Assembly: GCA_022428205.1 (NCBI GenBank)
Contig: JAKMCW010000086.1
Coordinates: 1 to 64,000 of the forward strand
Length of the DNA stretch: 64,000 nt
Origin: Flavobacteriales bacterium
Lineage (GTDB): Bacteria > Bacteroidota > Bacteroidia > Flavobacteriales_D > Sanyastnellaceae
Direction of reading: 5' to 3'
The position numbers and the translations under genes are program-made. Under the pieces are notes generated by a model. The model saw only the letters and a list, made by a program, of their open reading frames with translations. It ran no database searches and was not told the origin of the DNA. Of this stretch, positions 58,422-64,000 are shown piece by piece; within the stretch, counting starts at the first letter, position 1, and each line of letters starts with the position of its first letter.

Positions 58422-61400
58422 ATGGACAGGTTTACAATTCCTTCGCCACAACGCGGCTGGCTCTCTGTTTGTCGGAACACCGCGTGGTTGGCATTGCTGG
58501 GTGCTTGGGCACTTCCTTTAGGTGTCATGGCCCAAAGCGAGGGCGCCGTCGAAATGGAGCGCACGTTGTCGGCCTTATCCAAGGCTGTCGCGGTGTACGA
58601 CAAAGACGCTGAGCGTTTTCTGGAAAAGGAACTAAAGCCGCTCTTGCTCGACCCGTTGGCAGATACGGCCATCACGGGGGTGTTTGTGGAACGCCTTGCC
58701 CAGATCGATGAGGCCAACCTTGGGGCGTTTCCCGAACAATTCGGTTATGCCCGCAGTGTTCAAGCCGCCCTTTCCGGCGACTCGCTGCGCCTCCCTTTTG
58801 CGGCATGGGACGAGGCGGTGAGCCGGTCCATGGAGCGGCGGCGGACAGCCCGCGACTTCGGCCCGGTCTTGGCTTTGGGCAAGGATCTGTTGTTGAAGGG
58901 CGTTTTCTACGAGACCAAGTCGGTCAGGTGGTCTTTTGAAGGACCGATGGCCATTTCCATCACGGATCAGGGCGAGCCGCAATTTGTTTTTGGCCCATCA
59001 GGCAATTTGTTGGCCTTGGCCAAGGGAGACACCCTCTTGGTGCAGCAGACCGGCGGTGTTTATGACTTCTCCAAAGAGCGATTCGATGGAAGAAGCGGCC
59101 GGGTAGACTGGGGCAGGTCGGGTTGGGACCCCACCAAAAATTACGCGGACTTCGATGCGTATTCTGTGCGGCTGAAGACGGCCTCCTTGACGGTGGATTC
59201 TGCCCGGTTTACAACTGAGCTCTTCCCTGATCCTTTGCTTGGTCAGCTGACGGACAAGGCCCGGGTTCGGAAACGCGATGAGGAGTCAGGGGCGGCTACG
59301 GACGCCGCTCGCTACCCCCGTTTCGATACCTACGTGAACAGGTTGTCTATGCCGAACCTCGTGCCTGGCGTGGATTTTGAGGGCGGTTTGACGGTGCGTG
59401 GAGCTGAATTGCAGGGAAAGGGCAACGAAGAGACCCCGGCTACACTGCGCTTTCGCCGGGGAGATACGGTCATGGTCGAATGCCGGTCTTCGCTGTTCAT
59501 TTTGCGTGCAGACCAATTCAGTGGCCAAGGTGTCGAGGCGGTGTTGCATTTGGAAGGGGACAGTTTGTATCACCCCGAGCTCAATGTGCGCTTCAACCTC
59601 GATGCAGCGCGGTTGTTTCTCATTCGCACCGATGAAGGTTTGGGACCCCGTCCTTTTTCAGATTCTTACCACAAGCTGTTCATCGATTGCAATGTCCTGT
59701 CATGGGGCATGGAAGACACACGCATACGTCTGGAAGGCCCACCAGGCTCTGTGCAATCGACAGCGGTGCTGACCAGCATGGGCTTCTTCAACAAGAGCGT
59801 ATTTCGGGACATGCAGGGCATTGACCCGGTCCACCCCTTGGTACGGGTCCGGAACCATGTCAAGGCAACAGGTGACTCCACCTTTTCGAGCACGGAATTG
59901 GGGATGAGCATTCGGTTGAGCGAACCCAAAACGAGGGCCATGATGATCCGGATGGCCCACGAGGGGTATCTCGAGATGGACCTGGAGGCCCGCATGGCGA
60001 CCGCGACAGACAAGCTGTTTGCTGATTTGGCCAATGCTGCCGGTCGCCGCGACTATGACGTGCTCTTTTTTCGCTCTGAGGCCTCTGGAAATGGGCATGG
60101 TGCCATCAGCCTGCTCAATCGGCAGCTGACCCTCAATGGTGTGGCACGGGTGGATGTGTCCCGTGACCGTGGCGTTTTGATCGAGCCCCGCAATGGAAAA
60201 GTGGTGATTGGGGAAGACCGGGACTTCACCTTTGGAGGTGGCGTGCGCGCGGGCAACCTCCAGTTCGATGGTTCGGACTATGCCTTTGATTACGCATCGT
60301 TTTCAATCGAACTCAATGCTGTAGAGTCTTGTAAACTCCGCGTCAACGAAGAAGAGAAAGACGCCCGTGGGCGTCCGAAGCGCAAGCGGGTGAAGAACCG
60401 ACTCGAGTATGTCAAGGGGGTATTGCGGGTGGACGTTCCCATCAACCGTTCTGGTCGTTTGAGCGAAGCCTATCCGCAATACCCTGTGCTGGTCACGGAC
60501 GAGCCCAGCTATGTTTACTGGAATGACGCGCAGATTGAGAACGGAGCGTACGAAAAGGACCGTTTCCGGTTTGTTGTAGAGCCCTTCACGTTGGACAGTC
60601 TGGATGCCCTGGGCCGCCAAGAATTGGTGTTTGCAGGGACGCTCGAATCCGGAGACTTGCTACCACCATTGCAGGAGGACTTGCGCGTCATGGATGATTT
60701 GCACCTCGGATTTACGACCACTACGCCCAGCGGAGGCTACCAGGTCTATGGGGGAGCGGGCACATTTGACCAGAACCTGACTTTGGACGGTGGCGGATTG
60801 CAGGGCGGTGGCCGATTGGACTTCCGCACGGCACATGCGGAGAGCGACCGGTTTGTCCTCTTGCCGGACAGCACCAAAGGCTTGGCCCAAGTCTTTACCA
60901 ACAGTGAGTCCGCCGGCCCACCACCTGTCCCGGAAACACAAGGTGAGGGGGTCGACGTCTTGTTTGAGCCTCGGTCTGAACGGATTTCGGCCCGGACGCA
61001 AGACATTCCGTTGCGCCTCTTTGAAGGTGAGGCGGAATTGGAGGGCGGCATTGTGCTCGGAGCTGAAGGCATGACCGGTGATGGGGAGATGCGCTTCAGT
61101 GGTGCCATGCTGGGTTCGCGGATGTTCCGGTTCAAGCGGCGTCACATCCTGGCCGATACGGCGGAGTTTCAGTTGGACCAAAAGGTGGAGGGGGCATTGG
61201 CCTTCAAGACAGACAATGTGCACTGTGACATCGATTTCGATGCACGGGTCGGTGAGTTCGCATCCAACGACGGAGAGACCAAGATTGAGCTTCCGGCCAA
61301 CCAATACATGTGCTACATGGATGAGTTCAAGTGGTACATGGACAAAGACGAGATGGAGATGACGTCGAGCCGCGAGCCCCTGGATGACTTTGTCATTGAT

Positions 61401-62957
61401 TCCGATGAAGCCTCGTCCAGTTCGAATTTTTACTCCACAAGGAATGATCAGGACAGCTTGAATTTCCTCTCGCCTACGGCAGTGTACGACGTGAGTGAGG
61501 CCATTCTGCGGTGTGAAGATGTCAAGTTCATCCGGACCGCTGATGCCTTTGTCGAACCGGATAGCGGCAGGGTGGTGGTGCGGCGCCGGGCGCAGATGGA
61601 TCAGCTGACCCGTGCGGTTATTGTCGCCAATGTCGTGTCCCGCCACCACCGCTTGTTTGATGCCGATGTGAACATCCTGGGCCGCTTTGATTACGAAGCA
61701 CGGGCGAGCATGTTTTACAAGGATGAGAACGGCCTGGAGCAGCTCATCGAATGGGAAACGGTGGAAGTAGACACCAGTGGGGAAACCGTTGGCATGGGGA
61801 CCATTCCAGTCCAGGACGGCTTTGGCCTGAGTCCCTTCTTTGGTTTTTCAGGAGAGGTTCGGCTTGCCGCAGCGCGGCAGCACTTGGAATTTGACGGTGC
61901 GGTCACACTCGAAGCGGCATGTCCGGAGACCGCCAAGGAACAGCTCCTGTTCAGCGCTGTGATCGACCCAAAGGATGTGCGCATTCCAATCGACACTACC
62001 CTGAAGACGCCGATGATGGCTCACCTCGGCATCGGGGCTTACTTGAGGGATGTCGACGAGCCAGGCGGCGGGCCGTACGGCGCGTTTGTGGATGAGATCA
62101 GGGGGCATGACGAATTCAGGATTTTGGCCGCCACTGGAGAGTTGCGATACGACAGGCGCAACGGCCTATACCAGGCAGGCCGCCCAGAAAAGATGCTGCA
62201 GCCCAACTTGCCCGGTACCTTGATTGAATTGAAGGCAGGAGAATGCGCCGTCACGGGCAGTGGTCCCGTTCAATTGCCTGTTGACTTTGGCATGGTGACC
62301 CAGCGCTCGGCGGGAACGGTCAAAGCTTTCCCGACCGGAACGGGCATCGAGTCTTCCATCACGGTGGGCATGGATTTTCCATTTGACGACGCAGTCTGGA
62401 AGTCCTTGGCTGAGCGTCTGCAAGTGTGGCCTACGGCTGTGCCGTTGGATGTTACAGAGACCACCTTTGAGGCGGCCACGCGAGAATGGTTGGGGCTTGA
62501 GGGCGCCGATGAGGTGCTCGGAGAAATGACCCTCATGGGGGCTTTCAAGAAGACCCCTGCGAGCATTCAGCACCGCTTTTTGTTCACTGGCTTAGACTTG
62601 ACCTGGGACCCCAGTGAAGATGCGTTTGTGAGCGGAGAAAACGGGATTGGTATCATTTCGATGGACAAGGTGCCGGTGTTCCGGAGGATTCAAGGGCGCA
62701 TCGAATGGAGCTTGGCCGGGACCAATGGAATTCTGCGCATCTATCTGCACCTCGACGGCGAGAATTGGTACTATTTCGAATACCGAAACGGCGTCATGAA
62801 CATCACGTCCAAGGACCAACTGTTCATCGACGCCATTACTGCGCTCAAGGATGACAAGCGCCGCATCAAAGAGGGCAACGATAGGTTTATCTACCAAATC
62901 CTGCCTTCACGAGGGCGTAGAAACGAGTTTGTGGACCGTTTTCCGGAGTTTGATTGA
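58422..62957 (+). CDS. Very large secreted protein of unknown function
   Basis: 1511 aa frame from MDRFTIPSPQRGWLSVCRNTAWLALLGAWALPLGVMAQ (signal peptide), no internal stops, beta-rich composition; no domain family recognised by eye. Confidence 0.85.
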   Translation: MDRFTIPSPQRGWLSVCRNTAWLALLGAWALPLGVMAQSEGAVEMERTLSALSKAVAVYDKDAERFLEKELKPLLLDPLADTAITGVFVERLAQIDEANLGAFPEQFGYARSVQAALSGDSLRLPFAAWDEAVSRSMERRRTARDFGPVLALGKDLLLKGVFYETKSVRWSFEGPMAISITDQGEPQFVFGPSGNLLALAKGDTLLVQQTGGVYDFSKERFDGRSGRVDWGRSGWDPTKNYADFDAYSVRLKTASLTVDSARFTTELFPDPLLGQLTDKARVRKRDEESGAATDAARYPRFDTYVNRLSMPNLVPGVDFEGGLTVRGAELQGKGNEETPATLRFRRGDTVMVECRSSLFILRADQFSGQGVEAVLHLEGDSLYHPELNVRFNLDAARLFLIRTDEGLGPRPFSDSYHKLFIDCNVLSWGMEDTRIRLEGPPGSVQSTAVLTSMGFFNKSVFRDMQGIDPVHPLVRVRNHVKATGDSTFSSTELGMSIRLSEPKTRAMMIRMAHEGYLEMDLEARMATATDKLFADLANAAGRRDYDVLFFRSEASGNGHGAISLLNRQLTLNGVARVDVSRDRGVLIEPRNGKVVIGEDRDFTFGGGVRAGNLQFDGSDYAFDYASFSIELNAVESCKLRVNEEEKDARGRPKRKRVKNRLEYVKGVLRVDVPINRSGRLSEAYPQYPVLVTDEPSYVYWNDAQIENGAYEKDRFRFVVEPFTLDSLDALGRQELVFAGTLESGDLLPPLQEDLRVMDDLHLGFTTTTPSGGYQVYGGAGTFDQNLTLDGGGLQGGGRLDFRTAHAESDRFVLLPDSTKGLAQVFTNSESAGPPPVPETQGEGVDVLFEPRSERISARTQDIPLRLFEGEAELEGGIVLGAEGMTGDGEMRFSGAMLGSRMFRFKRRHILADTAEFQLDQKVEGALAFKTDNVHCDIDFDARVGEFASNDGETKIELPANQYMCYMDEFKWYMDKDEMEMTSSREPLDDFVIDSDEASSSSNFYSTRNDQDSLNFLSPTAVYDVSEAILRCEDVKFIRTADAFVEPDSGRVVVRRRAQMDQLTRAVIVANVVSRHHRLFDADVNILGRFDYEARASMFYKDENGLEQLIEWETVEVDTSGETVGMGTIPVQDGFGLSPFFGFSGEVRLAAARQHLEFDGAVTLEAACPETAKEQLLFSAVIDPKDVRIPIDTTLKTPMMAHLGIGAYLRDVDEPGGGPYGAFVDEIRGHDEFRILAATGELRYDRRNGLYQAGRPEKMLQPNLPGTLIELKAGECAVTGSGPVQLPVDFGMVTQRSAGTVKAFPTGTGIESSITVGMDFPFDDAVWKSLAERLQVWPTAVPLDVTETTFEAATREWLGLEGADEVLGEMTLMGAFKKTPASIQHRFLFTGLDLTWDPSEDAFVSGENGIGIISMDKVPVFRRIQGRIEWSLAGTNGILRIYLHLDGENWYYFEYRNGVMNITSKDQLFIDAITALKDDKRRIKEGNDRFIYQILPSRGRRNEFVDRFPEFD

Positions 62958-62993
62958 CCCATAGCTCGCTTCCATAATTTGTATCTTTCTGTC

Positions 62994-64000
62994 ATGCTTC
63001 GCCATGACCGTCGACCCCGTTGGATTCTGATCGCGGTCATTATGTGGTGCGTGGCATTGGATGTGCCGGCTCAATTCACGGAGGTCGATCCCGACCCGAT
63101 GATCGGGTCCTACACCAACTTTCTCGGGCAAGGAATGAGCTTCGTGGATTTCAACCAAGACGGTTGGGATGACTTGACATTGGCCAATGCGTCGGGTGAA
63201 CTCAATTTCTACGCGGGTGGTCCTACTGGATTGACATCCATTGACTTGGGTATATCCAGTGGGACAGGAAGGCCCATCTCTTTGATGTGGCTCGACATCG
63301 ACAATGACGGCGATCGGGACTTCTTGCACAGTGCGGCCATGCCGTTTTCGATGTTCACTGGCGGCGGCCTTTTTTCGAAGAGTCAGGTTTGGATGAACGA
63401 AGGTGGAGTCTATGTCGACAGGACTGCCGAATGGGGGTTCGATGTCCTTGAAAACCGCTCGTGCACGGGCATGGCATTTCACGACATGAATGGAGACAGG
63501 GACCTCGATCTCATGCTCACCATCTACGCGCTCCCATGCTCTGACTTGTGGGCCACAGAAAATGTGATGTTGGAGCATTCTGGCAGTTCGTTTTTGGACA
63601 TCTCGGTCGATGCGGGTATCGCTGATGGGGTTCAGTCATCTTTTCAGGGTGTCTGGGTGGATTTGAATGGCGACGGCCTCCAGGACGTCTATGTCATCAA
63701 TGACGCGGGCATTGAGTACGATTGTGCTGCGGCCAATATGGCCTACTTGAACAATGGCGATGGCACTTTTACGGAGTCTGCCGGTGCACTGGGGCTTGAT
63801 GTGCTGATGTCGTCCATGTCCGTCACGGTGGGCGATCCAGATGGTGATGGGGAGGAAGAACTCTTCATCACGAACCAATCGACTGAAGACGACTATCCAT
63901 TTGATCAAGTGTCTGGTGCCTATTTCGACAAGAATGGTGCAGGCACATATGAGGAGCAGTCCGCTGCATCAGGACTGGCAACAGACCGTTGGTCTTGGGG
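62994..64000 (+). CDS. FG-GAP/VCBS-repeat secreted protein, truncated by window end
   Basis: Frame open from ATG 62994 to the window end: MLRHDRRPRWILIAVIMWCVALDVPAQFTEVDPDPMIGSYTNFLGQGMSFVDFNQDGWDDLTLAN...WLDIDNDGDRDFLHSA...DMNGDRDLDLML...DLNGDGLQDVYVIND. Confidence 0.87.
   Translation, partial: MLRHDRRPRWILIAVIMWCVALDVPAQFTEVDPDPMIGSYTNFLGQGMSFVDFNQDGWDDLTLANASGELNFYAGGPTGLTSIDLGISSGTGRPISLMWLDIDNDGDRDFLHSAAMPFSMFTGGGLFSKSQVWMNEGGVYVDRTAEWGFDVLENRSCTGMAFHDMNGDRDLDLMLTIYALPCSDLWATENVMLEHSGSSFLDISVDAGIADGVQSSFQGVWVDLNGDGLQDVYVINDAGIEYDCAAANMAYLNNGDGTFTESAGALGLDVLMSSMSVTVGDPDGDGEEELFITNQSTEDDYPFDQVSGAYFDKNGAGTYEEQSAASGLATDRWSW

Noticed and set aside
60660-61649. 329-aa ORF on - strand inside the giant unknown gene
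   Set aside because: The + strand frame is open for 4.5 kb with a signal peptide at its start. The minus ORF lacks motifs and is the less likely coding strand.
1-64000. CRISPR arrays, tRNA/rRNA genes, insertion sequences, prophage, toxin-antitoxin or restriction systems
   Set aside because: Looked for direct-repeat arrays, tRNA-like cloverleaf ends and transposase/integrase/methylase motifs on both strands; none seen. The window appears to be core chromosome.

Overview
The window looks like ordinary chromosomal backbone of a GC-rich member of Bacteroidota, probably a marine Flavobacteriales-like lineage. Support comes from T9SS/CHU_C-type sorting domains, an S46 peptidase, DUF4294, DUF6438 and DUF4199 proteins, GCxDxxAxNYDPxAxxDDGSC tails and TAnnTTTG promoter elements. 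I call 49 protein-coding genes (two truncated by the window edges), one SRP RNA (ffs) and three intrinsic terminators. I found no tRNA or rRNA, CRISPR array, transposase, integrase or phage genes. Recognisable genes include aroC, hutI, ftcD, cutC, rplS, trmD, ppc, yidC, a kdsC-like gene, ccmF/E/D-like/C/B, accC, mnmA, bioY, ribH and recF. The most interesting points are: (1) an ECF sigma factor translationally coupled to a single-TM anti-sigma-like protein whose outer part has PKD domains and a CHU_C-like domain resembling the C-terminal sorting domain of the giant secreted protein encoded next door; (2) a cytochrome c maturation cluster with a Cys-type (CxxxY) CcmE, a CcmC with a large periplasmic insertion, and no ccmA/G/H in the window; (3) TAnnTTTG-like elements lying 4-9 nt before several start codons, which, calibrated on the SRP RNA promoter, suggests leaderless or ultra-short-leader transcripts; (4) a 1511-aa secreted protein of unknown function. 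All functional calls come from reading motifs by eye; no database search was run.
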